From positions 248,001 to 312,000 of the forward strand of contig NZ_QFYR01000003.1 in NCBI RefSeq assembly GCF_003254705.1: DNA of 64,000 nt, in the 5' to 3' direction. Each line of letters starts with the position of its first letter. Positions within the stretch are counted from its first letter, which is position 1. Positions 43,240 to 53,643 of this stretch are shown one piece after another. The DNA comes from Phenylobacterium deserti (GTDB lineage Bacteria > Pseudomonadota > Alphaproteobacteria > Caulobacterales > Caulobacteraceae). The notes beneath the pieces are model-generated. The model was not told the DNA's origin. It saw only the letters and a list, made by a program, of their open reading frames with translations, and ran no database searches. The position numbers and the translations under genes are program-made.

Positions 43240-43617
43240 TCAGATCTCCTCGATCACGCGGGTCAGGACAAAGCCCATCATCACGATGGCGACGCCCATC
43301 GCCGCCCACACAATGCCGGATCCGGCCGACAGGTCGGGGATCAAGCTTGCCTGAGGCGCAACCTGGCTGAGGCTCGACGATAGAAGACGCGCCGAGCCTT
43401 CGGCGCTTTCGACCCGCTGGAACACGTTGGACATGATGAGCTGGCTGGCGCCTAGAACGCCCCCGACGACGCCTGCCGCCCCAATCAACCAGCGGCGGGT
43501 CGCCCAGCCTCGATCAAGACGGCGTTCGATTCTCTCCGCAAACTCGCCGGCATCCGGAAATGCCGGGATATCCTGGAACATCCGCTCAAGGCGGCGCTCG
43601 AAATCGACCTCAGCCAT
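43240..43617 (-). CDS. Small two-helix membrane protein, putative anti-sigma partner
   Basis: 125 residues. An acidic/helical N-terminus (DFERRLERMFQDIPAFPDAGEFAERIERRL) of about 45 residues is followed by one hydrophobic segment (WLIGAAGVVGGVLGASQLIM) and a second near the C-terminus (GIVWAAMGVAIVMMGFVLT). It overlaps the ECF sigma gene by 8 bp. The gene pair and architecture suggest a membrane-bound regulator of that sigma factor; there is no recognisable zinc-binding ASD motif, so the role is inferred from context. Confidence 0.55.
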   Translation of the reverse strand: MAEVDFERRLERMFQDIPAFPDAGEFAERIERRLDRGWATRRWLIGAAGVVGGVLGASQLIMSNVFQRVESAEGSARLLSSSLSQVAPQASLIPDLSAGSGIVWAAMGVAIVMMGFVLTRVIEEI

Positions 43618-44191
43618 TCCCGCGCCTCCCTTGTGAAGCGGCGCCCTGCGGCGTCGCCAGTCGCGTTCTGAGTTTATCCAGACCACGTTTGACATGCGAT
43701 TTGACCGTTCCGAGCGGCAGGTTCAAGGCTTCCGCCGCTTCCCCGTGCGAAAGACCCGCCGCGAAGCAAAGCGACACGCAAATGCGCTCGCCCGGCGACA
43801 GCGTCTTGAGCGCCTCGTCCAGGTCGATCGCCGCATCGGCATCGCCTCCCTGGATCTCCTCCTCGATGCCGCTCTCGTCGGCGAAAAGGTGGAGCTTCCG
43901 GTCACGCTGAAGCTTTCGCAGGTAGAGTCGAGCGGCGATCCGCTTCATCCATCCTGCGAAGCTGCCCTCGCCGCGATACTCGGCGATCCGCTCGAAGGCG
44001 GTTAGGAATGCATCCTGCGCCACGTCGTCGGCTTCGGCAGGCTGCGCGCCCATCCGGCGCAGCAAGCCTCGTACGGAGGAGCCGTGCCGACGCACCAGCT
44101 CTCCGAAAGCTCGCCTCTCCCCTACAGCGGCGTGGGTGCAGAGCTCCACGTCGTGCAGGCTGGCGAACCTGATTGTTTTCGAGCCCGGCAT
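43610..44191 (-). CDS. ECF-type RNA polymerase sigma factor
   Basis: 193 residues. Region 2 reads FGELVRRHGSSVRGLLRRMG ... ADDVAQDAFLTAFERIAEYRGEGSFAGWMKRIAARLYLRK, and region 4 ALKTLSPGERICVSLCFAAGLSHGEAAEALNLPLGTVKSHVKRGLDKLR, the classical ECF layout without region 3. Lies 30 bp after a DUF6249 gene, overlaps the putative anti-sigma gene. The inducing signal cannot be read. No clear GGAAC/GTC-type autoregulated promoter is visible upstream. Confidence 0.88.
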   Translation of the reverse strand: MPGSKTIRFASLHDVELCTHAAVGERRAFGELVRRHGSSVRGLLRRMGAQPAEADDVAQDAFLTAFERIAEYRGEGSFAGWMKRIAARLYLRKLQRDRKLHLFADESGIEEEIQGGDADAAIDLDEALKTLSPGERICVSLCFAAGLSHGEAAEALNLPLGTVKSHVKRGLDKLRTRLATPQGAASQGRRGNG

Positions 44192-44221
44192 GGGCTGGTC
44201 CCCCGGCTGTCCAGCCCTGTC

Positions 44222-44596
44222 CTAACGGCGGTCCTTGGCGACCAAGGACATCACGATGAAGGCCAGGCCGATGAAGCCGGGGAAGCAGGCGACGCCGATC
44301 ATGGGCATGGTCGCGTCAGGTTCTTCGAAACCGATCGCCACGCCCATGGCCGCAAAGCCGACGGCCACGCCCAGCCAAATAATGCCGGTGCGCAGGTCGC
44401 GCTGGGGCGACGGCGGGGTCTTCACGTCCTTGGACATGGCGTCCACGACTTCGGGGGGCAGCGGTTGGCCGCGTTCGATTGCGGCGCGCAGGGTGTCGGC
44501 CATTTTTTGCCGCTCCTGACTCTTGAGGTACCGGGGGGCTATGACGATCGCCGCAATCATCGCGAAAAGCGCGATCGGGACCAGGACGTCTTCCAT
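44222..44596 (-). CDS. DUF6249-like small membrane protein
   Basis: 124 residues with an N-terminal helix (VLVPIALFAMIAAIVIAPRYL), a soluble middle starting KSQERQKMADTLRAAIERGQPLPPEVVDAM and two C-terminal helices (IIWLGVAVGFAAMGVAIGF, MPMIGVACFPGFIGLAFIVMSL). The 'gqplPpevvd' segment is typical of the DUF6249 family, which is often found beside ECF sigma factors. GAGGAGAAA precedes the ATG. First gene of the presumed DUF6249-sigma-membrane protein-panB unit. Confidence 0.65.
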   Translation of the reverse strand: MEDVLVPIALFAMIAAIVIAPRYLKSQERQKMADTLRAAIERGQPLPPEVVDAMSKDVKTPPSPQRDLRTGIIWLGVAVGFAAMGVAIGFEEPDATMPMIGVACFPGFIGLAFIVMSLVAKDRR

Positions 44597-44729
44597 GTCT
44601 TTTCTCCTCGATGCACGGGTCCGTGCTGGCCCGTCTTCTGATGGAGAGAGACATGGCCGCGTGGCTACAGATGCAGCCTAAGCCATGAAATGTTCGCAAT
44701 GATTCCCAAAGCGAAGCTTTGCCGCGGCT

Positions 44730-45077
44730 TCAGGCGAGCGCGGTCTCGTACTGCTCCGGCTTGAAGCCGACCAGCAGCCGGCCATTCGCCTCGAGCACCG
44801 GGCGCTTGATCATGGACGGCTGGGCGACCATCAGCGCGATCGCCCGCGCCTCGTCCACGCCCTGCTTGTCGGCGTCAGGAAGCTTCTTGAAGGTCGTGCC
44901 CGCCCGATTCAGCAGGACCTCCCATCCCACCTGCCCGGCCCACTCCTGCAGCTTCTCCGGCGTCACCCCCTCCTTCTTGTAGTCATGGAAGACGTAGGCG
45001 ACCCCATGGGTCTCCAGCCAGGTCCAGGCCTTCTTCATGGTGTCGCAGTTGCGGATGCCATACAGCGCAACGGTCAT
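44730..45077 (-). CDS. ArsC/Spx-family (YffB-like) protein
   Basis: 115 residues. GIRNCDTMKKAWTWLETHGV, FHDYKKEGV and PSMIKRPVLE match the ArsC-related YffB/Spx group. A single cysteine (C10) in the active-site loop means it is not a classical CxxC thioredoxin. Probably a thiol reductase of unknown substrate rather than a true arsenate reductase, since no ars genes are nearby. Divergent from the DUF2164 gene with 27 bp between starts. Confidence 0.75.
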   Translation of the reverse strand: MTVALYGIRNCDTMKKAWTWLETHGVAYVFHDYKKEGVTPEKLQEWAGQVGWEVLLNRAGTTFKKLPDADKQGVDEARAIALMVAQPSMIKRPVLEANGRLLVGFKPEQYETALA

Positions 45078-45104
45078 CGGAAATCCTCAGAAGGGCGGAC
45101 GGAA

Positions 45105-45353
45105 GTGGCGAAGATCGAACTCAGCAAGACCACGCGCGACGCCATGGCCGACCAGCTTCGACGCTATCTGCGAACCGAGCTGGAGGTGGAGGTCGAGGCG
45201 TTCGACGCCGTGTTCCTGGTCGACTTCATCACCGAGAAGCTTGGCCCCCAGTTCTACAACCAGGGGCTCCACGACGCGCAGGCGGTGCTCCAGGCCAGGT
45301 TGGAGACGCTGACCGAAGCCATCGCCGACCTGGAGCAGCCGGTCAGGACCTGA
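45105..45353 (+). CDS. DUF2164-family small protein
   Basis: 82 residues. GTG 45105 follows a GGACGGA ribosome-site-like stretch; the longer open frame upstream overlaps the divergent ArsC-like gene. The sequence KIELSKTTRDAMADQLRRYLRTELEVEVEAFDAVFLVDFITEKLGPQFYNQGLHDA is characteristic of the DUF2164 family in both length and content (all-helical, Y-N-Q-G-x-D motif). Function unknown. Ends immediately before the convergent guaA stop. Confidence 0.72.
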   Translation: MAKIELSKTTRDAMADQLRRYLRTELEVEVEAFDAVFLVDFITEKLGPQFYNQGLHDAQAVLQARLETLTEAIADLEQPVRT

Positions 45354-46925
45354 CTATTCCCACTCGATCGTGCCGGGTGGCTTGGAGGTCACGTCGTAGA
45401 CAACGCGGTTGATGCCCTTCACCTCGTTGATGATCCGGGTGGCGGCGCGGCCGAGCACTTCCCAGGGAAACTCGAAGAAGTCCGCCGTCATCCCGTCCGT
45501 GGATGTCACGGCGCGCAGGGCGCAAACCTCGTCATAGGTCCGCGCGTCGCCCATCACGCCCACGGTGCGCACCGGCAGCAGCACCGCAAAGGCCTGCCAG
45601 ATGGAGTCGTAGAGCCCGGCCTTGCGGATCTCTTCCAGATAGATCGCGTCGGCCTTCTGCAGAACCGCCACGCGCTCCGGCGACACCTCGCCCGGAATGC
45701 GGATCGCCAGGCCCGGACCGGGGAACGGATGCCGCCCCACGAAGGCTGGCGGCAGGCCGAGTTCGACGCCCAGCTTGCGGACCTCGTCCTTGAACAGCTC
45801 GCGCAGCGGCTCGACCAGCTTCAGCTTCATGTAGTCGGGCAGGCCGCCCACGTTGTGGTGGCTCTTGATGACGGCCGACGGGCCGCCGGACGCCGAGACG
45901 CTCTCGATAACGTCCGGGTAAAGCGTGCCCTGCGCCAGGAACGCCGCGCCTTCGATCTTGGCCGCCTCGCGGTCGAACACCTCGACGAACAGGCGACCGA
46001 TGGTCTTGCGCTTGGTTTCCGGGTCGGTGACGCCGGCCAGAGCGCCCAGGAAATCCTTCGACGCATCAACGTGCACCAGCGGGATGTTGTAGTGGTCCCG
46101 GAACATGGTGACGACCTGTTCGGCCTCGTTGTGTCGTAGCAGGCCGGTGTCCACGAACACGCAGGTCAGCTGGTCGCCGATCGCCTCGTGGATCAGCACG
46201 GCGGCCACCGACGAGTCGACGCCGCCGGACAGCCCGCAGATCACCTTGCCTTCGCCGACCTGCTCGCGAATGCGGGCGATCGCCTCGTCGCGGAAGGCCT
46301 TCATGGTCCAGTCGCCCTTCAGCCCGGCGATCCGGTGGGTGAAGTTGCGCAGGATCAGCGCACCGCGCGGGGTGTGCGCCACTTCCGGGTGGAACTGGAT
46401 GCCATAGAAGCGGCGCCCCTCGTCAGCGATCACGGCAAAGGGCGAGCCCTCCGAAACCGCCACCGCCTCGAAGCCGGCCGGCAGGGCCGTGACCTTGTCG
46501 CCGTGGCTCATCCACACCGTTTCGGAGTGGCCCAGAGCGCCCAGGCCTTCGAGCAGCGGGCTTTCTTTGACGATCTCGATCTCCGCCCGGCCGAACTCAC
46601 GCGTCGTGCCCGGCTCCACCTTGCCGCCCAGCTCGGCGCACATGGTCTGCTCGCCGTAGCAGATGCCCAGGACCGGCACGTCCAGCTCGAACAGGCGCTT
46701 GGGCGCGGCGGGGCTGGCCGCCTCGTGCACGCTGGCCGGACCGCCGGACAGGATGATCGCCTTGGGGGCGAACTCGTCCAGGATGGTCTCGACCTTGTCG
46801 TAGGGGTGGATCTCGCAGAACACCCCGCTTTCGCGCAGGCGCCGCGCGATCAGCTGCGTCACCTGGCTGCCGAAATCAACGATCAGGACCCGTTCGTGGC
46901 CGGTTTCGTGGAAGGTCTCGGTCAT
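45354..46925 (-). CDS. guaA: GMP synthase (glutamine-hydrolysing)
   Basis: 523 residues. The GATase domain has C89 in [11 protein letters not shown] and FHPEVAHT; the PP-loop ATP pyrophosphatase has [11 protein letters not shown]; the dimerisation domain holds HHNVGGLP and [16 protein letters not shown], ending KPPGTIEWE. Converts XMP to GMP. It follows the RsmB-like gene by 13 bp on the same strand; guaB is upstream of that. Confidence 0.96.
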   Translation of the reverse strand: MTETFHETGHERVLIVDFGSQVTQLIARRLRESGVFCEIHPYDKVETILDEFAPKAIILSGGPASVHEAASPAAPKRLFELDVPVLGICYGEQTMCAELGGKVEPGTTREFGRAEIEIVKESPLLEGLGALGHSETVWMSHGDKVTALPAGFEAVAVSEGSPFAVIADEGRRFYGIQFHPEVAHTPRGALILRNFTHRIAGLKGDWTMKAFRDEAIARIREQVGEGKVICGLSGGVDSSVAAVLIHEAIGDQLTCVFVDTGLLRHNEAEQVVTMFRDHYNIPLVHVDASKDFLGALAGVTDPETKRKTIGRLFVEVFDREAAKIEGAAFLAQGTLYPDVIESVSASGGPSAVIKSHHNVGGLPDYMKLKLVEPLRELFKDEVRKLGVELGLPPAFVGRHPFPGPGLAIRIPGEVSPERVAVLQKADAIYLEEIRKAGLYDSIWQAFAVLLPVRTVGVMGDARTYDEVCALRAVTSTDGMTADFFEFPWEVLGRAATRIINEVKGINRVVYDVTSKPPGTIEWE

Positions 46926-46938
46926 GGCGGGCTCCTCT

Positions 46939-48222
46939 TCAGCTGGCGGGCGGACGCTCGAGCACCGCGACGAAGAAGCCGTCGGTGTCGGACGATCGGG
47001 GGGTCAGGCGCAGGTAGCCCTGCGGCGTCAGGTGCTTGGCGAGTTGCGCATCGGCGCTCACAGGGCGCACCCGGTATTCCGGATGCCGCTGCAGGAAAGC
47101 CTCGACCCGGTCCTCATCCTCTTCCGGGAGGATCGAGCAGGTCACGTAGACCAGCCGACCGCCGGGCTTGGCAAAGGTCGCGCCGGCGTCCAGCACGGCG
47201 TCCTGGTCCGCCTGGCGCTTGGCCAGCGCTTCGGGCGTCAGCCGCCACTTGGTGTCCGGATGCCGGCGCCAGGAGCCCGTGCCAGTGCAGGGCGCATCGA
47301 TGAACACCACGTCCATCTTGCCCTCCAGGCCCTTCAAGGGGTCGCGGTTCACCGGCGACCGGACCTGAAGGTTGCGCACCCCTGCCCGCTCGCCGCGCCG
47401 AATGGTGTCGGTCAGGCGCCGCGCGTCGCTGTCGTAGGCGTAGATCTGGCCGGTGTTGTTCATCTCGCCAGCCAGGGCGAGCGTCTTGCCCCCGCCGCCG
47501 GCGCAAAGGTCGAGAACCTGCTTGCCTTTGACCTCGCCGGCCGCCGCGGCCGCCAGCTGCGAGCCCAGGTCCTGCACCTCGAACCAGCCCTTGGAGAACT
47601 GCGGAATGGCCTCCACCGCCCCGCTCCGCGCGCTCGGATCCGGAGCCGCGACCCGCAAGGCCGTGGGCAGGACGCCTGTCGGCCGCGCCTCTACCGAAGC
47701 CAGCGCCTTCAGCGCCCGCTCGGGATCGGTCTTCAGCAGGTTGACCCGCAAGTCCACGGGCGCCCGCTGCGCCAACGCCTCGCCCTCCTGCGCCCGCGCC
47801 TCGCCGAACGCACGAGCCAGCGAGCCGTCCAGCCAGTCCGGATAGTCGCCGCGCACCGCATCCGGCGCGTCGGCCAGGTCTCGCGGCTGCTCCAGCGCCG
47901 CCCGCTCGGCTTCCGTCAGCGCGCCAGGGCCATGCGGGGCCTCCGCCGCGCACTCGGCCACTCGCTCGGCGGGCCAGCCCCACAGGAACCGGACCGCCGC
48001 CAGAACCGCCGCCCGCGGGCTGTCGTCGCCCATGCGCCAGGCCAAGGAACGCTTGCGCCGCAGGACGTCCAGCACCAGCCCCGACACCCAGGCGCGGTCC
48101 TTCGCCCCGGCGTAGCGCGCGCTGTCGCCCCACGCCTTCAGCGCCAGCCGGACGGGCCGGTGGCGCTGCTCGATCTCGGTCAGGACTTCGATAGCCGCCG
48201 CAAGGCGTCCGGCGTCACGCAA
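46939..48222 (-). CDS. RsmB/NOP-family RNA (cytosine-C5) methyltransferase
   Basis: 427 residues, TTG start. An N-terminal NusB-like helical region ([20 protein letters not shown]) and a SAM domain with motif [16 protein letters not shown], motif [17 protein letters not shown] and the nucleophile in [12 protein letters not shown]. Probably methylates 16S rRNA (m5C967-like), though the exact site is uncertain as several paralogues exist. Located between guaB and guaA. Confidence 0.88.
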   Translation of the reverse strand: MRDAGRLAAAIEVLTEIEQRHRPVRLALKAWGDSARYAGAKDRAWVSGLVLDVLRRKRSLAWRMGDDSPRAAVLAAVRFLWGWPAERVAECAAEAPHGPGALTEAERAALEQPRDLADAPDAVRGDYPDWLDGSLARAFGEARAQEGEALAQRAPVDLRVNLLKTDPERALKALASVEARPTGVLPTALRVAAPDPSARSGAVEAIPQFSKGWFEVQDLGSQLAAAAAGEVKGKQVLDLCAGGGGKTLALAGEMNNTGQIYAYDSDARRLTDTIRRGERAGVRNLQVRSPVNRDPLKGLEGKMDVVFIDAPCTGTGSWRRHPDTKWRLTPEALAKRQADQDAVLDAGATFAKPGGRLVYVTCSILPEEDEDRVEAFLQRHPEYRVRPVSADAQLAKHLTPQGYLRLTPRSSDTDGFFVAVLERPPAS

Positions 48223-48240
48223 GGGAGCTACTCGACGGTT

Positions 48241-48277
48241 GAAAGACAGCGGCCGGCGTCGCGAGGACGCCGGCCGC
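48241..48277 (-). terminator. Hairpin after guaB
   Basis: A perfect 12-bp stem (48249-48260 with 48266-48277, GCGGCCGGCGTC and its complement) and a 5-nt loop. On the minus strand it is followed by TGTCTTTC, a poor T-tract. It lies 40-75 bp after the guaB stop and just before the RsmB-like start, so it may attenuate rather than fully stop transcription. Confidence 0.6.
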
Positions 48278-48316
48278 CGGAAGAAGGACCAGGTCGGAGG
48301 CGACCGACGTCCGCAC

Positions 48317-49843
<1,527 letters not shown>

Positions 49844-49969
49844 TCATTTCAAGCGCTGCTGTCCCGGCCGCAACTTCTGGGACCCCGGCGTCGTTTTGGC
49901 CTCTGCGCCCAAGCTTGCGGGCGCTGCTGGGCAAATGGGGGGCCACGCCCCTCGGGCAAGGGGCTGGGG

Positions 49970-50293
49970 ATGAAGACTCCAAACGGCGCGGCGTCGCAGC
50001 CGCGGTATATCGATCGTCCGGAGATCACCGAGGTGTTCGCCGACCGGCTTGAGCACGTGTTCTTCGACGGCGTGACCTTGCGCATGGAATTCACCGTGGT
50101 GCGGACCGAGGCCGAAAGCGGCGCGACCCGCTCGGTGGAAGCGCCCAAGCAGTGGGCCTACACCGCCTCGCGCGTGGTGATGTCCGGTCGCTCGGTGGTC
50201 CAGCTCCTCAACAAGATGCACGAGCTGCAGGCCCTCATGACCCGGCAAGGGTTGATCGAGGCGCGGCCGAATCCAGATAGCCAAGCTTCATGA
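49970..50293 (+). CDS. Conserved-looking hypothetical protein
   Basis: 107 residues from ATG 49970 with GGGG just upstream. It reads MKTPNGAASQPRYIDRPEITE, then FADRLEHVFFDGVTLRMEFTV, QWAYTASRVVMSGRSVVQLLNKMHEL. It looks like a small alpha/beta protein; the VVMSGRSVVQLLNKM part resembles a regulatory or secretion-accessory protein, but I do not recognise the family. Its stop overlaps the ATG of the SPOR protein (ATGA), suggesting a two-gene unit. Supported by codon-phase GC bias and the overlap. Confidence 0.6.
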   Translation: MKTPNGAASQPRYIDRPEITEVFADRLEHVFFDGVTLRMEFTVVRTEAESGATRSVEAPKQWAYTASRVVMSGRSVVQLLNKMHELQALMTRQGLIEARPNPDSQAS

Positions 50294-51249
50294 CGCGCAA
50301 GCTTGCGGCTCCACTCGCCCTTCTGGGCGCCTGCCTCGTCGCGCCTGAAGCGCTGGCGCAGCAGTCCCTCACCTATCCCACCGCCATGGATCGCGACGGG
50401 CTCGCCACTTGGCTGCGCAGGGAGACCGACATCACCCCCGAGCAGGTGATCGCCGTCAGCCCGTCGGCCATCACCAGCGTCGTGTCGACCTATCCGCTGT
50501 TCAGCCCCCCGGGCCAACGCGTCTCGGTGCGGGCGGAGGCGATCACGCCAGATCACGCCGCCCGCCGCGGCGCGGTGTCGTGGCAGACCACGGCCGACCT
50601 CGATTGCGCCGGCCGCCGCATCCGGGTGGGCGCCACCACCGGCTACACCACGCGCAACCTGCTCGGCCAACCGATCGCCGTCTCGCCGGGCGACAACGAC
50701 TGGCGCACGCCGCCTCCGGGGACCCAGCTGGAGAGCATCTGGCGGGCCTTCTGCGACAAGAGCTTCCAGCGTCCGCTGGCCGCCGGCGTGGTCGTGCGGA
50801 CCACGGACGTCATCGCCCCGCCGACGCCCGCCGCTCCCGCGCCACAAGCGCCGCCCCCCGCGCCGGCCCGCGCAGCGGCCACGCCCGCACCGGTCGCCAC
50901 TCAGGTCCGCCCCTCGACGCAGGCGGCGCCGCCAGCCGCCGCTCCGCAGCCCGCACAGCGCGCCACGCCCGCGCCCCGCGCCCAGGCCGCTTCGCCGACG
51001 CCGGTCCGTCCTGCGGTGGTCGCCAATGTCGCCGTCCAAGTGGTCGGCTCGCCGGATGAGGCGGAAGCTAGGCGCGTGGCCAGCCGCGCCGCCGCACGTC
51101 GGCCGGGGCTGACGTCTGAAGCGGTCCGGGCGACGGTGAACGGACGAATTGTCTTTCGCGGCCTCGTTCGCGGCTTCGCCAGCCGCGCGGCGGCGGGCGC
51201 CTTTTGCGAGCAGCTCAAGGCGGCCGGCCAGGCCTGCTTCCTGCGTTGA
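50290..51249 (+). CDS. Exported SPOR-domain protein with Ala/Pro-rich linker
   Basis: 319 residues. Signal peptide MTRKLAAPLALLGACLVAPEALAQ; an N-terminal domain (about 25-175) with SLTYPTAMDRDGLATWLRRETD and cysteines in TADLDCAGRR and AFCDKSF; a low-complexity Pro/Ala linker (about 176-245); and a C-terminal SPOR-like domain (VAVQVVGSPDEAEARRVAS ... GLVRGFASRAAAGAFCEQLKAAGQ). SPOR domains bind denuded peptidoglycan at division sites, so a periplasmic envelope role is likely. Three bases separate it from the convergent rlmE stop. Confidence 0.72.
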   Translation: MTRKLAAPLALLGACLVAPEALAQQSLTYPTAMDRDGLATWLRRETDITPEQVIAVSPSAITSVVSTYPLFSPPGQRVSVRAEAITPDHAARRGAVSWQTTADLDCAGRRIRVGATTGYTTRNLLGQPIAVSPGDNDWRTPPPGTQLESIWRAFCDKSFQRPLAAGVVVRTTDVIAPPTPAAPAPQAPPPAPARAAATPAPVATQVRPSTQAAPPAAAPQPAQRATPAPRAQAASPTPVRPAVVANVAVQVVGSPDEAEARRVASRAAARRPGLTSEAVRATVNGRIVFRGLVRGFASRAAAGAFCEQLKAAGQACFLR

Positions 51250-51252
51250 GGC

Positions 51253-51957
51253 CTACCGGCCCTTGAAGCCGGTGGCGACCAGATAGACCTCTGACGAGTC
51301 GGCGCGGCTCGCCTTCGGCTTGACGTTGCGCACGTCCGTGAAGTGCCGCTTCAGCTCGCCGATCAGGCTCGCCGTCTCGCCGCCCTGGAACGCCTTGGCG
51401 ACGAAGGTGCCGCCAGGCTTCAGCACGTCGATGGCGAACACCATGGCCGCTTCGATCAGGCCCATGATCCGCAGGTGGTCGGTCTTGCGGTGCCCCACGG
51501 TGTTGGGCGCCATGTCGCTCATCACCAGATCCGGCGCGCCGCCCAGCAGCTCGATCAGCCGCGGCCCGCACTCGGGATCGGTGAAATCCATCTGGATCAG
51601 GTGGGCCGGCGGCAAGGGATCGATGGGCAGCAGGTCGACGCCCACCACGTCCTTCACGCCCCGCTCGATGGCCACCTGCGTCCACCCGCCGGGGGCGGCG
51701 CCCAAGTCGATCACCTTCGCGCCCGGCTTCAACAGCCGAAGCTTGTCGTCGATTTCCGTCAGCTTGAACGCTGCGCGGCTGCGATAACCCAGCGCGCGGG
51801 CCTTGGCCGAGAACGGGTCGTTGATCTGGCGCTCGAGCCAGCGCTGCTGAGAGGGCGTCCGCTCCTTGGCGGTCTTCAGGCGCGCCGGCTTGCCGCGGCC
51901 CCCTTCGGTGCCGCCGGTCGGCGGCTTCACCATGCGTTTGCGAGGCGGTTCGGTCAT
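51253..51957 (-). CDS. rlmE: 23S rRNA 2'-O-ribose U2552 methyltransferase (FtsJ/RrmJ)
   Basis: 234 residues. A basic N-terminal extension is followed by the core: RAAFKLTEIDDKL (catalytic K), DLGAAPGGWTQVA (SAM), SDMAPNTVGHRKTDHLR (catalytic D) and GTFVAKAFQGG (catalytic K). Start ATG 51957 overlaps the stop of the upstream phosphatase as ATGA. Long antisense and upstream frames are ignored. Confidence 0.93.
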   Translation of the reverse strand: MTEPPRKRMVKPPTGGTEGGRGKPARLKTAKERTPSQQRWLERQINDPFSAKARALGYRSRAAFKLTEIDDKLRLLKPGAKVIDLGAAPGGWTQVAIERGVKDVVGVDLLPIDPLPPAHLIQMDFTDPECGPRLIELLGGAPDLVMSDMAPNTVGHRKTDHLRIMGLIEAAMVFAIDVLKPGGTFVAKAFQGGETASLIGELKRHFTDVRNVKPKASRADSSEVYLVATGFKGR

Positions 51958-53039
51958 GCGGCGGTCGCCTGTCTTGCGGGGCCTCGATTGCGGCGGCGCC
52001 GTTTCCGGCGCACGCCGCGTTCGGCCATCAGGGATAGCAGGATGCCCTCGCGAAGGCCCCTGTCGGCGACGCGTACTCGGTTGCAGGGCCACAGCTCCTG
52101 CACAGCCTGCAGGATCGCGGCTCCGGCCAAAACCAGGTCGGCGCGGTCCGGCCCGATGCACGGCTCGTCGGCGCGCCCCTGCGGCGTCAGGGCCAGCAGC
52201 CGATTGGCCGCGGCCTCGCACTGCCCCCGGGTCATCCAGATGCCGTCCACCCGGTTGCGGTCATAACGCGGCAGGTCGAGGTGCAAGCCCGCCAGGCTGG
52301 TGATCGCGCCCGACGTTCCAACGAGGTGGGCGCGGTCGGCTTCGAAAATCGGACGCATGCCGTCGGCGCGCTCGAAGGCGGCGATTTCGGTCTTCACCGT
52401 GTCGACCATCCGACGGAACCAGGCTTCGGTCGGCTCGTCACCTTCGGGGAAGCGCTCGGCCAGGGTGACCACCCCGATCGGCACCGACAGCCAGGCCCGC
52501 ACCGGCGGGGTCCCCGTTTCCGGCGCGCCCTTCAGCTCCACCCAGGACAGCTCGGTAGACCCGCCCCCGACATCCACCACCAAAGCGGCGTCCTGGCTGC
52601 GGTCCAGCAGGTTCAGGCAACCGGCGACGGACAGCCGCGCCTCTTCCCGCGGGCTGATGATCTGCAGCTTGAGGCCGGTTTCCTCTGCCACCCTGTCGAT
52701 GAACGCCTGGCCGTTCTCCGCCATCCGGCAGGCCTGTGTGGCGATGGCGCGCAGCCGCACCACGCGGCGGCGGCGCACCTTCTCGGCGCTGACCTTCAGC
52801 GCAGCCAGCGCCCGCTCCATGGCCACGTCCGACAGCCGACCGCTCTGGGTCAGCCCTTCGCCGAGACGCACAATGCGGGAATAGGCCTCGACCACCCGGA
52901 AGCTCGCCCCATGCGGTGTGGCGATGAGCAGCCGGCAGTTGTTCGTTCCGAGGTCCAGGGCGGCATAGCACGGCGGCTCGCCTGATGACCTGACCCGGGC
53001 GCGCATGCGGGCGCCGCGCGCCCTCGGCGCTTCGTCCAT
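51954..53039 (-). CDS. Ppx/GppA-family phosphatase
   Basis: 361 residues. The actin-like ATPase fold shows YAALDLGTNNCRLLIA (phosphate 1), FRVVEAYSRIVRLGEGL, VVDVGGGSTELSW (phosphate 2) and LVGTSGAITSLAGL. Acts on (p)ppGpp or polyphosphate; which one is unclear, and it lacks the long C-terminal HD domain of E. coli Ppx. ATG 53039 has AAGGCGG upstream. An Arg/Lys-rich C-terminus (GVRRKRRRRNRGPA) could favour RNA or polyphosphate binding. Coupled to rlmE. Confidence 0.85.
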   Translation of the reverse strand: MDEAPRARGARMRARVRSSGEPPCYAALDLGTNNCRLLIATPHGASFRVVEAYSRIVRLGEGLTQSGRLSDVAMERALAALKVSAEKVRRRRVVRLRAIATQACRMAENGQAFIDRVAEETGLKLQIISPREEARLSVAGCLNLLDRSQDAALVVDVGGGSTELSWVELKGAPETGTPPVRAWLSVPIGVVTLAERFPEGDEPTEAWFRRMVDTVKTEIAAFERADGMRPIFEADRAHLVGTSGAITSLAGLHLDLPRYDRNRVDGIWMTRGQCEAAANRLLALTPQGRADEPCIGPDRADLVLAGAAILQAVQELWPCNRVRVADRGLREGILLSLMAERGVRRKRRRRNRGPARQATAA

Positions 53040-53186
53040 GGACCGCCTTCTTGTCCTACGCAGACGCAGCCCCCCGGGGCGCGCCTGATTTCCCGACGAC
53101 TGTAGCAAGGCGGAAGCGTCGCTGGGAAGCGCGGCCTTGAAAGGCGCTTCGACGCACGACGTTCACCTCCCGGTCAGGAGAAGCCT

Positions 53187-53194
53187 GCTATATT
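53187..53194 (+). promoter_or_regulatory. -10-like box immediately before hspQ
   Basis: GCTATATT matches the Caulobacter housekeeping -10 consensus GCTANAWC at 7 of 8 positions and ends 7 nt before the hspQ ATG. That places the predicted +1 at or next to the start codon. The -35 is poor. No Shine-Dalgarno sequence lies at the usual distance (AGGAG is 20 nt away). Confidence 0.4.
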
Positions 53195-53201
53195 CCCGGT
53201 C

Positions 53202-53531
53202 ATGCACTCGCGACTCGCCAAATTTGCCATCGGCCAGGTCGTCCGCCACCGGATCTACCCCTTCCGGGGCGTGATCTTCGACGTCGATCCGCAGTTCTCG
53301 AACACGGACGACTACTGGTTCTCGATCCCCGAGCACATCCGGCCCAGCAAGGACCAGCCGTTCTACCACCTGTTGGCCGAGAACGATGAGAGCTCCTACG
53401 TCGCCTATGTGTCGGAGCAGAATCTCGTGGAAGACGAGACGGGCGAGCCTGTGACTCACCCGCAGGCCCAGCTCATCTTCGAATCCTTCGGGTCCGGTCA
53501 GTACAAGCTGCGTCCGCGCATCAGCCACTAA
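53202..53531 (+). CDS. hspQ: Heat-shock protein HspQ
   Basis: 109 residues, full length for the family. KFAIGQVVRHRIYPFRGVIFDVDPQFSNTDDYW and QPFYHLLAENDESSYVAYVSEQNLV are the HspQ/YccV signature. In enterobacteria HspQ is a Lon substrate-specificity factor and was earlier described as binding hemimethylated DNA. Here it stands alone between a Ppx/GppA gene (divergent) and phhA. Confidence 0.93.
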   Translation: MHSRLAKFAIGQVVRHRIYPFRGVIFDVDPQFSNTDDYWFSIPEHIRPSKDQPFYHLLAENDESSYVAYVSEQNLVEDETGEPVTHPQAQLIFESFGSGQYKLRPRISH

Positions 53532-53643
53532 GGGCAGACTTGCTCTGGGCCGGCGAGGCCCTGCGCAACTTTCTTCCGCGACAGGCTTGCGGGCCGCCAC
53601 TCTTCGAACGGAACTTCCGCTACAGCGGGTCCATTCTGGCTGC

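Noticed and set aside
53136..53142. CTTGAAA upstream of hspQ as a sigma-32 -35 element
   Set aside because: No CCCCAT-like -10 at an acceptable distance; the GCTATATT box is far better placed relative to the ATG.
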